NCBI RefSeq assembly: GCF_002217475.1
Contig: NZ_MUHH01000017.1
Span: 298,991 to 362,990, forward strand
Direction: 5' to 3'
DNA: 64,000 nt
Origin: Flavobacterium tructae
GTDB taxonomy: Bacteria > Bacteroidota > Bacteroidia > Flavobacteriales > Flavobacteriaceae
Position 1 is the stretch's first letter. Every line of letters begins with the position of its first letter. The notes under the pieces were generated by a model. That model was not told the origin of the DNA. It worked only from the letters and a program-made list of their open reading frames with translations, and did no database searches. The position numbers and the translations under genes were made by a program. Below are positions 49,731 to 57,531 of the stretch, piece after piece.

Positions 49731-51314
49731 ATGGAAGATAAAAGTATTTTTAAATCCTGGGTTCCAAAGTGGGCAATCATTATTATTTTGTTTGTCTGTC
49801 TTCTGCATTCTATGATTTTATTGGGGGTTTATACGTCAAATGTGACCTATGCGGCAAGTTTTCTCGATATTGAACCCGAAGACCTGCAGTTCGCCATGTG
49901 TGTTACTTACGGGACGCTGCTCGCGACCATTTTAATCGAAGCGAGGTTTTCGAGCTTTTTCCCTGCTAAAAATTACCTCATGGCGGTGTATTCCTTGATT
50001 GGAATTACGATTGTTTCTTCGGCCTATATTACCAATTTTTCGCTTTTTTTAATTATGAGAATTGCCGAAGGAATCCTGATGGCGCTTCCCGTTATTACCA
50101 TCAGGCAATTGTTGATTGAACAGTTCAATTCTAAAAGTGCCATCATCATAGGTTTTTCGTTTTATTATGGAGCGTTGTTGTTGTCGACACCTTTTATAAT
50201 GAATATTGCCGTTTGGTTTCTGGATCATTACGACTGGAAATACATGCTGTATGTCTCGGGCGGATTGCAGGTTTTGAATGTTTTTTTAATCTTAGTTACT
50301 TTTCGTGGGCACCGAATCACAAAGAAAATCCCGTTGTATCAAATCGACTGGATGAGTTATTTTTTGGTTTTAACTGCAATTCTTTGCGGTGCTTACTTTT
50401 TTGTCTATGCCGAGAAAAAATATTGGTTCGATTCTTCTCAAATGGTGCTAACGCTTATCATGGCACTGATTTCTGGAGGGTTGTTTGTCTTTAAGGAGCT
50501 TTTGGTAAAAAGACCCACTTTTAATTTTGAAGTCTTTAAATATGCCAATCTGCGCATCGGATTTTTGCTGTTTTTTCTTTTTTACATCAGCAGGGCAACG
50601 CTGAGTCTGTGCCATTCGGCGATGTATTCAATTTGGAATTGGGATCCGTCGCGTGTGGCGGGCGTGCAATACATTAACGGATTAGGAAATGTAATCGGAC
50701 TTGTTTTAGCGGCTTTTTTTCTGATGAGGTCCGTTTCGACTAAAATCATTTTTATAATTGGCTTTTCGCTTATTGCGTTGTTTCATTTTTGGTTTACGTT
50801 TCTTTTTGTGCCCGATGTGGCGTTGTCGGATATTATCATTCCGTATGTTTTACAAGGCATTGGAGTGGGATTTTTATTTGTTCCGTTAATATTGTTTACG
50901 ACTTCTTCGGTTCCTTCAAAAATGGCGGCTTCATCTGGAATTGTGGGGGTTTCGGGACGTTTTTGGGGAAGTACCATTGGCTTTTGCGTGATGCAGAATG
51001 CGACCGTATTTTTAAACAAAAAACACTTTTTAAAACTCAGTCAGTTTGTAACAGGTGATAACCCTCAAGCGCAGCAAACGATTGCCGCAACAACACAAAG
51101 TTTTATCGCCAAAGGATATTCGGCAGACAATGCCAATGTTTTAGCCATGAAAAAGATCTTCGGAACCGTTACCAAACAAGCTACTTTACTGGCTGATATG
51201 GAGATTTATACCATTATGGGTTATAGTCTTTTGGTTTTGATCTTCCTCATTGCCTGCAATCAGCATTTGAGACAAACCATGACTTTGGTGAAAAGTAAAA
51301 TCTGGATAGGCTAA
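49731..51314 (+). CDS. MFS multidrug transporter (EmrB/DHA2-like)
   Basis: 527 residues from the ATG at 49731 (MEDKSIFKSWVPKW), one base after the HlyD stop; an in-frame alternative inside hlyD is less likely. It has twelve to fourteen hydrophobic helices. Characteristic parts are ITNFSLFLIMRIAEGILMALPVITIRQLLIEQF and the later VPLILFTTSSVPSKMAASSGIVGVSGRFWGSTIG. It pumps drugs or fatty acids outward through the HlyD/TolC channel. Confidence 0.93.
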   Translation: MEDKSIFKSWVPKWAIIIILFVCLLHSMILLGVYTSNVTYAASFLDIEPEDLQFAMCVTYGTLLATILIEARFSSFFPAKNYLMAVYSLIGITIVSSAYITNFSLFLIMRIAEGILMALPVITIRQLLIEQFNSKSAIIIGFSFYYGALLLSTPFIMNIAVWFLDHYDWKYMLYVSGGLQVLNVFLILVTFRGHRITKKIPLYQIDWMSYFLVLTAILCGAYFFVYAEKKYWFDSSQMVLTLIMALISGGLFVFKELLVKRPTFNFEVFKYANLRIGFLLFFLFYISRATLSLCHSAMYSIWNWDPSRVAGVQYINGLGNVIGLVLAAFFLMRSVSTKIIFIIGFSLIALFHFWFTFLFVPDVALSDIIIPYVLQGIGVGFLFVPLILFTTSSVPSKMAASSGIVGVSGRFWGSTIGFCVMQNATVFLNKKHFLKLSQFVTGDNPQAQQTIAATTQSFIAKGYSADNANVLAMKKIFGTVTKQATLLADMEIYTIMGYSLLVLIFLIACNQHLRQTMTLVKSKIWIG

Positions 51315-51318
51315 GGGT

Positions 51319-51367
51319 TTTGAGTTCTGAGTTGTGAGATGTAAATTCTGAGATGTAAGAAGTGAGT
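51319..51367. repeat. 7-base tandem array (seven units)
   Basis: TTTGAGT, TCTGAGT, TGTGAGA, TGTAAAT, TCTGAGA, TGTAAGA, AGTGAGT, starting four bases after the MFS stop. Confidence 0.8.
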
Positions 51368-51520
51368 TTTTTTGCGCAAAGTTTCTACGCAATCTTGTCA
51401 TTCCGACGAAGGAGGAATCGCACAAGAAACTCCGTTCCAAATGTCGTCAATCTTTGTCGAATTGTAAGTGTGTGAAAAGAAGATTTGGATTGGTTGAGAA
51501 TGTCTTTAAAATAACCTCAT

Positions 51521-51550
51521 AGTCAGGGAGTGATGATCCTGACTTTTTTT
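51521..51550 (+). terminator. Terminator of the efflux operon
   Basis: AGTCAGG pairs with CCTGACT, followed by seven Ts; about 200 bases past the MFS stop. Confidence 0.75.
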
Positions 51551-51565
51551 CGATTGATGATGATG

Positions 51566-51593
51566 AAAGCCCGTACTGATTACACGGGCTTTT
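51566..51593. terminator. Terminator, probably for the minus-strand gene
   Basis: AAAGCCCGT pairs with ACGGGCTTT. It lies 16 bases past the stop of the minus-strand gene ending at 51609 and can work in both directions. Confidence 0.75.
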
Positions 51594-51608
51594 GTGTGTG
51601 TTATTGTT

Positions 51609-52025
51609 TTATTCCCAAAACATTTTTTCATTATGATTTGTTAGGTATAAACAAGGATTGCCTTTTTCGTCTAGCCCTTTTTTTATATCAAAAATATAAG
51701 AGCCTTCAGATTTTTTATTATGGTTGGTGCCGCACCAACTCCAATAAAGTTGATTTATGTTTTTATTATTTATTCTTCCGCTGATTTGTTCATACGGTAT
51801 GTTACCATCAAAGGCAAATTCTTTAAAATCAATATGTTTTGTAGAATTGTTGTTTTTAAGATTTCCGATTAAATTTTTACCTATAACCAATGAATCAATG
51901 TTTTCTCCGGTTTTATTATAGAACTTGATGTGTATGTTTTTAAAGTTTAGATAAAAAGAGGAGCCAATTAATATCAAAAAAATAAAAATTAGGATTTCTG
52001 TTTTTCTTTGTTTTGATAATGGCAT
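51609..52025 (-). CDS. Membrane-anchored hypothetical protein
   Basis: 138 residues. One hydrophobic helix near the N-terminus (about 11-28, ILIFIFLILIGSSFYLNF) follows a basic start (SKQRK), so the bulk faces the periplasm. The rest has YWSWCGTNHNKKSEGSYIFDIKKG and two cysteines. It is AT-rich, as are the genes around it. No family is recognised. The regulator gene upstream lies 21 bases away on the same strand, suggesting one transcript. Confidence 0.75.
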   Translation of the reverse strand: MPLSKQRKTEILIFIFLILIGSSFYLNFKNIHIKFYNKTGENIDSLVIGKNLIGNLKNNNSTKHIDFKEFAFDGNIPYEQISGRINNKNINQLYWSWCGTNHNKKSEGSYIFDIKKGLDEKGNPCLYLTNHNEKMFWE

Positions 52026-52046
52026 TTTTATAAATGATTTTTGTAT

Positions 52047-52277
52047 TTACTTAATAGGAAAATCAAGTAATTCTTTAGGTTCAATATCTAAAGCATTGGC
52101 GATTTTTATAAGGGTTTTTATGCCGGTATTTACTTTAGCTATTTCTAATCTTGCTATTTGAGATTTGTTAATATTACAGTCGTCAGCTAAACCTTGTTGG
52201 GATAAGCCTTTCTTTTCACGTAATTGTCTGACGTGAATACCAAGATTAACGAGAAAAGTTTCTTCTGAAATATTCAT
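52047..52277 (-). CDS. XRE-family transcriptional regulator
   Basis: 76 residues, one helix-turn-helix domain: VRQLREKKGLSQQGLADDCNINKSQIARLEIAKVN (about 17-51). It is divergent from the small protein gene at 52364 and probably heads a transcript with the membrane-anchored protein. An 18-bp dyad in the divergent spacer is its likely binding site. Confidence 0.9.
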   Translation of the reverse strand: MNISEETFLVNLGIHVRQLREKKGLSQQGLADDCNINKSQIARLEIAKVNTGIKTLIKIANALDIEPKELLDFPIK

Positions 52278-52309
52278 ATTCCAAAAGTGAAAAGATTTAT
52301 TTTGTTCAC

Positions 52310-52342
52310 GTAGGCTAATTCGCCTACAAATTATTATATTTG
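52310..52342. promoter_or_regulatory. Dyad operator and -7 box in the XRE/small-protein spacer
   Basis: GTAGGC-TAATTC-GCCTAC (52310-52327) is a perfect six-base-arm dyad. TATATTTG (52335-52342), eight bases away, is a perfect -7 box for the gene at 52364. A repressor on the dyad would overlap the polymerase site. Confidence 0.7.
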
Positions 52343-52363
52343 CCTCAAATAAAAAATAAGATT

Positions 52364-52597
52364 ATGGCTACAGAAAGTATTTCGAATGATGTTGAAACTA
52401 GATTAAGAGATTTTTTTAAGGATTTTATCGAACCTAAAGATATGGCGAGAATGTTACGACAGGTAAATTACGCGCTGTCGGTCTCTTCAATGCGAGGGTG
52501 CGAAACCATAGAATCTGAATTACCTTATATTGATGATAATTTTTATTGGCTGAATAAATTGGCAGAGATTTTAGATCCTTATTTGGATGCGGAGTGA
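52364..52597 (+). CDS. Small conserved protein, paralogue of the one at 34661
   Basis: 77 residues from MATESISNDVETRLRDFF; an upstream ATG at 52340 overlaps the -7 box. RLRDFFKDFIEPKDMARMLRQVNYALSVSSM and FYWLNKLAEILDPYLDAE match the paralogue at 34661 closely. Both carry two conserved clusters (RQVNYAL and FYWLN-LAEIL-PYLD) separated by a variable middle. It may be controlled by the divergent XRE protein. The function is unknown. Confidence 0.85.
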   Translation: MATESISNDVETRLRDFFKDFIEPKDMARMLRQVNYALSVSSMRGCETIESELPYIDDNFYWLNKLAEILDPYLDAE

Positions 52598-52650
52598 AAA
52601 GAAAGTGATGCTTTAGGTGTCTTCATTTTTTATGAAGAGATAAACTAAAA

Positions 52651-52692
52651 AAAAATGCGAAAATCTCATAATGTAGAGACTTTCGCATTTTT
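52651..52692. terminator. Hairpin after the small protein gene
   Basis: AAAAATGCGAAA pairs with TTTCGCATTTTT, extended by CTC/GAG around a short loop. Confidence 0.8.
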
Positions 52693-52791
52693 GAGAGTAT
52701 TTAAGAATTCTTTCCTGCTCCAAGATTCTTTGTCATTGAGATTAATTTGGGGCGTAAATTTAGAATGACATAGAGAGTATTATGATTTGAT

Positions 52792-52992
52792 TTATTTAAC
52801 AAAGTAATTGTTTTTTAAATACTTTATTAAGGCGTATGCTATAATTATTGAAAAGCATAGTACGCTTAAAATCAATAGGCAGTTAGTGAATTTGTTGTCA
52901 ATTTCAAGTGCTTTTGAAACAAAAAAGATCATTATTGATAATGTGCCGATTATTCTCAGGAATAATCTTATTCGGTTTGGATTTTTATTCAT
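52792..52992 (-). CDS. Small two-helix membrane protein
   Basis: 66 residues from MNKNPNRIRLF; the frame can extend 11 codons further. Two hydrophobic helices (about 11-28 and 37-59) are separated by a short polar turn (LEIDNKFTN), and both ends are basic. The opposite strand is also open here, but lacks these features. No family is recognised; it could be a real small membrane protein, or the membrane part of an accessory system. Confidence 0.5.
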   Translation of the reverse strand: MNKNPNRIRLFLRIIGTLSIMIFFVSKALEIDNKFTNCLLILSVLCFSIIIAYALIKYLKNNYFVK

Positions 52993-53235
52993 AAAAAAAG
53001 GCTTAAAGTCAAGGTTAATAAACACATGTAAAAGTAAGTTTTTTTCTAATTAAAAAATGTTAAAACAAAGATAATGATGTGTTTGCGTGTTTTACATCGG
53101 TTTGTGTATTAAAATAGGAAGCTTGATATTTATTTTGATAAAGTAAAGTCGTAAAGTTTTCGGATAGAAATTACTTTGTTATTGATAGGTATTTTTGCAC
53201 CTGATCGCTTTTAGAAGGAAGATATTTACTAAAAC

Positions 53236-53268
53236 AAAAAAGCTTCTGATTTCTCAGAAGCTTTTTTT
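53236..53268 (-). terminator. Terminator after tRNA-Leu
   Basis: AAAAAAGCTTCTGA pairs with TCAGAAGCTTTTTT; placed four bases past the tRNA 3' end on the minus strand. Confidence 0.9.
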
Positions 53269-53271
53269 CGG

Positions 53272-53353
53272 TGCGGATAATAGGACTCGAACCTACACGC
53301 CTTGCGGCACCAGATCCTAAGTCTGGCATGTCTACCAATTTCACCATATCCGC
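53272..53353 (-). tRNA. tRNA-Leu(TAG)
   Basis: 82 bases on the minus strand. The acceptor stem GCGGATA pairs with TATCCGC, discriminator A. The anticodon loop is CTTAGGA (anticodon TAG). The extended variable arm TGCCGCAAGGCGT and the T-loop GGTTCGAGTCC fit leucine tRNA. CCA is not encoded. Confidence 0.95.
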
Positions 53354-53367
53354 GGCTATTGTGGGTG

Positions 53368-53396
53368 CAAAGATAGACATACTTTCGAATATTCAA
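53368..53396 (-). promoter_or_regulatory. Promoter of tRNA-Leu
   Basis: On the minus strand: TTG at 53396-53394, 18 bases, TATCTTTG at 53375-53368. Confidence 0.75.
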
Positions 53397-53473
53397 AGAA
53401 AAAAAATGAAAAATTTCGAAAAAAATATTAATTCTCTTTTTTGTACTTTTGGATTTCTATAAAAATAATTTAA

Positions 53474-54862
53474 ATGGAAAATATTAAGTCCTACGTTCAA
53501 CAACATAAAGATCGGTTTATCAATGAATTGATCGAATTATTAAAGATTCCGTCGGTAAGTGCCGACACTGCATACTCCCAAGATGTTATTGATACTGCCG
53601 AAGCAGTAAAAGAAAGTTTATCGAAAGCAGGCTGCGATTTTGTCGAAACTTGCGACACTCCGGGGTACCCAATTATCTATGGAGAGAAAATAATCGATCC
53701 AAATTTACCAACGGTCCTGGTTTACGGACATTATGATGTTCAACCGCCAGATCCATTAGAATTATGGACTTCACCACCTTTTGAGCCTGTGATCAAAACG
53801 ACAGAGATTCATCCTGAGGGTGCGATCTTCGCTCGTGGTGCGTGTGACGACAAAGGTCAGATGTACATGCACGTAAAAGCGTTGGAATACATGGTTCAGA
53901 ACAATGTATTGCCTTGTAACGTAAAATTCATGATCGAAGGGGAAGAAGAAGTAGGTTCAGCAAGTTTAGCGTGGTTTGTAGAACGCAATCAGGAAAAACT
54001 GAAAAACGACGTGATCTTAATTTCAGATACGGGAATGATTTCGAATCAACAGCCATCGATCACGACAGGTTTAAGAGGTTTGAGTTATGTTGAGGTTGAA
54101 GTTACAGGACCAAACCGTGATTTGCATTCCGGTTTATATGGTGGAGCTGTAGCGAACCCAATTAATATTCTGGCCAAAATGATTGCTGCGCTTCACGACG
54201 AAGACAATCATATTACGATTCCTGGGTTCTATGATAAAGTACAGGAATTATCTCTTGAAGAAAGAGCCGAAATGGCAAAAGCGCCTTTCAGCTTAGAAAA
54301 ATATAAAAAAGCCTTAAATCTAAACGATGTTTACGGTGAAAAAGGATATGTAACGAACGAGCGCAATTCTATTCGTCCAACTTTAGATGTAAACGGAATC
54401 TGGGGCGGATATACCGGTGAAGGTGCTAAAACGGTTATCGCGAGTAAGGCTTTTGCTAAAATCTCGATGCGTTTGGTTCCGGGTCAGGACTGGGAAGAAA
54501 TCACAGAACTTTTCACTAAGCATTTTACAAACATCGCTCCGGCCGGAGTTACGGTAAAAGTAACGCCGCACCACGGAGGTCAGGGTTATGTAACGCCAAT
54601 TGACAGTATTGGATACCAGGCGGCCAACAAAGCCTATACAGAAACTTTTGGAGTGCCTGCAATTCCGGTTCGTTCAGGAGGTAGTATTCCGATTGTAGCT
54701 TTGTTTGAAAAAGAACTAAAAAGTAAAACCATTTTAATGGGCTTCGGATTAGACAGTGATGCCATTCACTCGCCAAACGAGCATTTCGGAATCTTTAATT
54801 ACTTAAAAGGAATCGAAACTATTCCGTTGTTTTACAAATATTTTGTAGAGCTTTCGAAGTAG
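53474..54862 (+). CDS. M20-family dipeptidase
   Basis: 462 residues, soluble. Zinc-binding parts are VLVYGHYDVQPPDPLELW (His and Asp), GACDDKGQM, EGEEEVGS and SDTGM, with the final His in DAIHSPNEHFG. A dimerisation domain lies at about 200-350 (GPNRDLHSGLYGG). It cleaves dipeptides or acylated amino acids in the cytoplasm. It has no clear operon partner; a terminator follows. Confidence 0.94.
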   Translation: MENIKSYVQQHKDRFINELIELLKIPSVSADTAYSQDVIDTAEAVKESLSKAGCDFVETCDTPGYPIIYGEKIIDPNLPTVLVYGHYDVQPPDPLELWTSPPFEPVIKTTEIHPEGAIFARGACDDKGQMYMHVKALEYMVQNNVLPCNVKFMIEGEEEVGSASLAWFVERNQEKLKNDVILISDTGMISNQQPSITTGLRGLSYVEVEVTGPNRDLHSGLYGGAVANPINILAKMIAALHDEDNHITIPGFYDKVQELSLEERAEMAKAPFSLEKYKKALNLNDVYGEKGYVTNERNSIRPTLDVNGIWGGYTGEGAKTVIASKAFAKISMRLVPGQDWEEITELFTKHFTNIAPAGVTVKVTPHHGGQGYVTPIDSIGYQAANKAYTETFGVPAIPVRSGGSIPIVALFEKELKSKTILMGFGLDSDAIHSPNEHFGIFNYLKGIETIPLFYKYFVELSK

Positions 54863-54874
54863 TTGTCTAAAAAG

Positions 54875-55246
54875 GTGCAAAGGGACAGAGGTTCAGAGGC
54901 ACAAAGTTTTTATATAAATCCGTTCAGAAATGAGCGGATTTTTTTTTGTTTTAAAGCTCAGATCGTCATAAATATAGATGTAATAATTAGCCTACAGCTT
55001 CAGCTGTAGTTTAGGTTTAGTGGGATGAGATAATTGGCTTTAGCCAAATAAATTTCAGATTTGTATTTTAAAATCGTTGTGTAAAATTAGGCTAAAGCCA
55101 ATAAATGCCTGTATTTCTCCAATCTCCAGCTGAAGCTGGAGGCAATTCAGATTTTGTCTCTCTGCACCTCTGAACCTTTGCCGCTTTGAACCTCAAAAGA
55201 TAAACCCTCAGAACCTTAGTGCCTTAGAATCTCATCACCTTTCAAA
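54875..55246. repeat. Palindrome-of-palindromes flanked by inverted 8-base arrays
   Basis: Left: octamers GTGCAAAG, GGACAGAG, GTTCAGAG, GCACAAAG (54875-54906). Then CTACAGCTTCAGCTGTAG (54992-55009) and TTGGCTTTAGCCAA (55034-55047). Right: GGCTAAAGCC (from 55090), CCAGCTGAAGCTGG (55126-55139), and octamers CTCTGCAC, CTCTGAAC, CTTTGCCG, CTTTGAAC (55160-55191) continuing to 55246. The right side mirrors the left in reverse order, and each inner word is itself a palindrome. The 460-base spacer holds no gene. Confidence 0.8.
54917..54948 (+). terminator. Terminator after the dipeptidase gene
   Basis: AAATCCGTTCA pairs with TGAGCGGATTT, followed by Ts. Confidence 0.8.
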
Positions 55247-55254
55247 AAAAAATC

Positions 55255-55307
55255 TTGCATATTAAAAAAATAACTCTACATTTGTAGAATAACATCTATA
55301 ATTGTAG
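55255..55307 (+). promoter_or_regulatory. Promoter with overlapping BlaI-type operators
   Basis: TTG at 55255-55257, 19 bases, TACATTTG at 55277-55284. Two dyads cover it: CTACATTTGTAG (55276-55287) and CTATAATTGTAG (55296-55307), 20 bp apart. The TACA-n-TGTA core is the usual BlaI/MecI site. The first dyad includes the whole -7 box, so a bound BlaI protein would block transcription. Confidence 0.8.
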
Positions 55308-55322
55308 AATAAAAATAGTCAG

Positions 55323-55745
55323 ATGAAGCAACTGGTATTCTTGTTATTTTGTGGAGTAATGCTTTTTGGATGCAAAAGCAAACCGATCAATCAGATTGTG
55401 GATAAGAAAAGGGAAGGTGCCTGGATTGACAATTACAAAGAGGACAGTACGGATTATAAATCGTTTGAGTATTACAAACACGGAGAACCCACAAAAAAGT
55501 GGAAATCATATATCAACGGAAAAATTTATAAAACAGAGAAATATAAAAACGGAATCTGCCTTGTAAAATATTATTACGAAAACGGAAAAGTACAATCCAA
55601 AGGAAAAACAAAAATCGAAGTCAATTCGGTAGAAACGCACTGGTTTTATTTCGGTGATTGGAAGTTTTATTCGGATAAAGGGAAATTAGTCGAAGTTAAG
55701 AAATACGATAGCGGTCAGTTGATTTCGGAACGGATGGTGGAGTAG
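55323..55745 (+). CDS. Lipoprotein with MORN-like repeats, head of the BlaI operon
   Basis: 140 residues. The signal ends in the lipobox MLFGC (acylated Cys17). The body has repeated YxNG turns (HGEPTKKWKSYINGKIY, YKNGICLVKYYYENGKV, YFGDWKFYSDKGKL), resembling the MORN-like or YwqK-type repeats. It starts 16 bases after the BlaI-type operator and precedes the blaI-like and M56 genes on the same strand, so it is likely induced with them. The exact role is unknown; a periplasmic envelope-stress function is inference. Confidence 0.78.
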   Translation: MKQLVFLLFCGVMLFGCKSKPINQIVDKKREGAWIDNYKEDSTDYKSFEYYKHGEPTKKWKSYINGKIYKTEKYKNGICLVKYYYENGKVQSKGKTKIEVNSVETHWFYFGDWKFYSDKGKLVEVKKYDSGQLISERMVE

Positions 55746-55750
55746 GCAGA

Positions 55751-55827
55751 AGAACAAAGAACAAAGAACAAAGAACAAAGAGAATAGAGTAAAGAGAATA
55801 GAATAAAGATTATAGAATATAGAATTA
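55751..55827. repeat. 7-base tandem array (eleven units)
   Basis: AGAACAA four times, then AGAGAAT, AGAGTAA, AGAGAAT, AGAATAA, AGATTAT, AGAATAT, AGAATTA. Every unit starts AGA and the 7-base frame never slips. It lies between the lipoprotein and blaI-like genes. Confidence 0.9.
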
Positions 55828-55847
55828 GTGTGGCATACAGGGGAATC

Positions 55848-55921
55848 ATTGAAATCATTTCAATCTGTGGCAAAAAAAAAACTCAGCAACTTAGAATCTT
55901 AGTAACTCAGAACCTTAAAAA
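55848..55921. repeat. Half family B word and 8-base array
   Basis: ATCATTTCAATCTGTGGC (ending 55871) is one arm of a family B palindrome. It is followed by octamers CTCAGCAA, CTTAGAAT, CTTAGTAA, CTCAGAAC, CTTAAAAA (55882-55921), the same series as at 55207-55246. Confidence 0.8.
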
Positions 55922-55928
55922 GAAAAAA

Positions 55929-56300
55929 ATGCAATTATCAAACTCAGAAGAACAATTAATGGAGCATCTCTGGAAGCTTGAAAAGGCTTTTATGAAAGAT
56001 TTGCTCGAAGCGTATCCGGAGCCAAAACCGGCAACAACAACTGTTGCGACGCTTTTGAAACGAATGATCGACAAAAAATTCGTAGCCTATAATGAATTCG
56101 GAAATTCAAGAGAATACTATCCGTTAGTGAAAAAAACAGCTTATTTTTCTAAACATGTCAACGGGTTAATTAGTAATTTTTTTAATAATTCGGCTTCTCA
56201 ATTTGCTTCGTTTTTTACAACGGAAACCGATTTGTCAACATCGGAATTAGAAGAACTCAGAAAAATAATTGATTCACAGATTCAAAAAAAGAAAAAATGA
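55929..56300 (+). CDS. BlaI/MecI/CopY-family repressor
   Basis: 123 residues from the ATG at 55929 (MQLSNSEEQLMEHLWKLEKAFMKDLL); the frame's 33 upstream codons are repeat DNA. The winged HTH (about 5-80) includes TTVATLLKRMIDKKFVAYNEFGNSREYYP, and the C-terminal helix serves dimerisation. It should bind the TACA/TGTA dyads upstream of the lipoprotein gene and be cleaved in response to the M56 peptidase. It overlaps that gene by four bases. Confidence 0.94.
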   Translation: MQLSNSEEQLMEHLWKLEKAFMKDLLEAYPEPKPATTTVATLLKRMIDKKFVAYNEFGNSREYYPLVKKTAYFSKHVNGLISNFFNNSASQFASFFTTETDLSTSELEELRKIIDSQIQKKKK

Positions 56301-57520
56301 TAAGCTATCTTTTAAAATCGGGAATGCTGCTTTTGATTTTTTATGCAGTATATAAAATGGTATTAGAAAACGAAAAAATGTTTCGTTTTAATCGCGCTTA
56401 TTTGCTGGTGAGTTTGGTTTTTAGCTTTGTAATTCCGCTGCAAATTATCTCGATTGGATCTTTTGTTACAGATGGAATTGGGTTGGTTCAATTGAATGAA
56501 ATTGTACTCAAGCGAAGTACTGAACGGCTTAACACAATCTCAGCCAATGACTTCCTGTTGGTTTTGATTGTAGTGCTTTATGGTGCTGTGTTTTGTATGT
56601 TGATGGCTCGCTTTATATGGAATCTTATTTCATTTTTTAAGAAAACACAGAGCAATGAGGTACAGTTTGTAAATGGACAAAAGATAGTGCTGGTTCAGGA
56701 ACCGGGCTTGCCATACTCTTTCTGGAAATCAATTTTTGTCAATAAAACAGAACTCGAAAATGGTAAGATTCCGTCAGAATTAATAGCACACGAGAATGCG
56801 CATTTAAGACAAAGGCATACTTTGGATGTTCTTTTTATTGAGCTGCTGCAGATTGTTTTTTGGTTCAATCCGTTGCTTTTTCTGTATAAAAAAGCGATTA
56901 AACTGAATCATGAATTTCTGGCTGATGAAGCTGTAAATGTGCAGTTTGAGTCGGTTAAAAGCTATCAATATTTATTGCTTGATTTTGCTTCCAATAAAAA
57001 TACGGTTGCTTTGGCGAGCAACATCAACTATTTAATAACTAAAAAACGTTTACTTATGATGACCAAAAAAGAATCTCCGATTAAAATTGTGTTTAAAGTA
57101 TTTACTGTAGGTGCAATTTATGCCTTGTTATTATTTGTTTTTAGTACTAAAACAATGGCTCAAAAACCGCCAATCAAAGGCGATATCAAAGAGAAAGACC
57201 TTTATGTTCTGGAAGATGTCGAGAAATTGCCTGAATATCCAGGGGGTATGACAGCATTTTATAAGTTTATAGGAAAGAATTTCAAAATGCCGGCGGCAGT
57301 TGGGAAAAATAAAATTGAAGGAAAAACGTATATGGAATTCACTATTGAAAAAGATGGTAGTCTTTCGGATATTAAAACAATTAAAGATGTTGGCTATGGA
57401 ATAGGGAATGAGGTGACCAGAGTCTTGAAGCTTTCACCAAAATGGACAGCAGCAACTCAACAAGGTAAAGCAGTTAGGGTGCAATATCGTCTGCCAATCA
57501 CGATACAGTCCGAAAAATAG
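56297..57520 (+). CDS. BlaR1-like M56 metallopeptidase with C-terminal TonB domain
   Basis: 407 residues. Helices at about 2-18, 31-52, 86-110 and a later one (about 270-290) anchor it. The zinc motif HENAH (His165, Glu166, His169) is followed by FLADEAVN. After the last helix a periplasmic TonB-like domain (about 305-407) has LPEYPGGMTAFYKFIGKNFKMP and TYMEFTIEKDGSLSDIKTIKDVG. It is the sensor and protease that relieves BlaI repression. The sensor domain is TonB-like instead of penicillin-binding, so the signal is probably not a beta-lactam. Confidence 0.93.
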   Translation: MISYLLKSGMLLLIFYAVYKMVLENEKMFRFNRAYLLVSLVFSFVIPLQIISIGSFVTDGIGLVQLNEIVLKRSTERLNTISANDFLLVLIVVLYGAVFCMLMARFIWNLISFFKKTQSNEVQFVNGQKIVLVQEPGLPYSFWKSIFVNKTELENGKIPSELIAHENAHLRQRHTLDVLFIELLQIVFWFNPLLFLYKKAIKLNHEFLADEAVNVQFESVKSYQYLLLDFASNKNTVALASNINYLITKKRLLMMTKKESPIKIVFKVFTVGAIYALLLFVFSTKTMAQKPPIKGDIKEKDLYVLEDVEKLPEYPGGMTAFYKFIGKNFKMPAAVGKNKIEGKTYMEFTIEKDGSLSDIKTIKDVGYGIGNEVTRVLKLSPKWTAATQQGKAVRVQYRLPITIQSEK

Positions 57521-57531
57521 GTTTTTTAAAG

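Noticed and set aside
52808..53053. 81-codon plus-strand ORF opposite the two-helix protein
   Set aside because: It overlaps the minus-strand gene almost completely, has no promoter box and lacks recognisable structure; the minus-strand reading gives two clean membrane helices.
53171..53462. Open frames on both strands at 53.2-53.5 kb
   Set aside because: They are translations of tRNA-Leu and its promoter and terminator.
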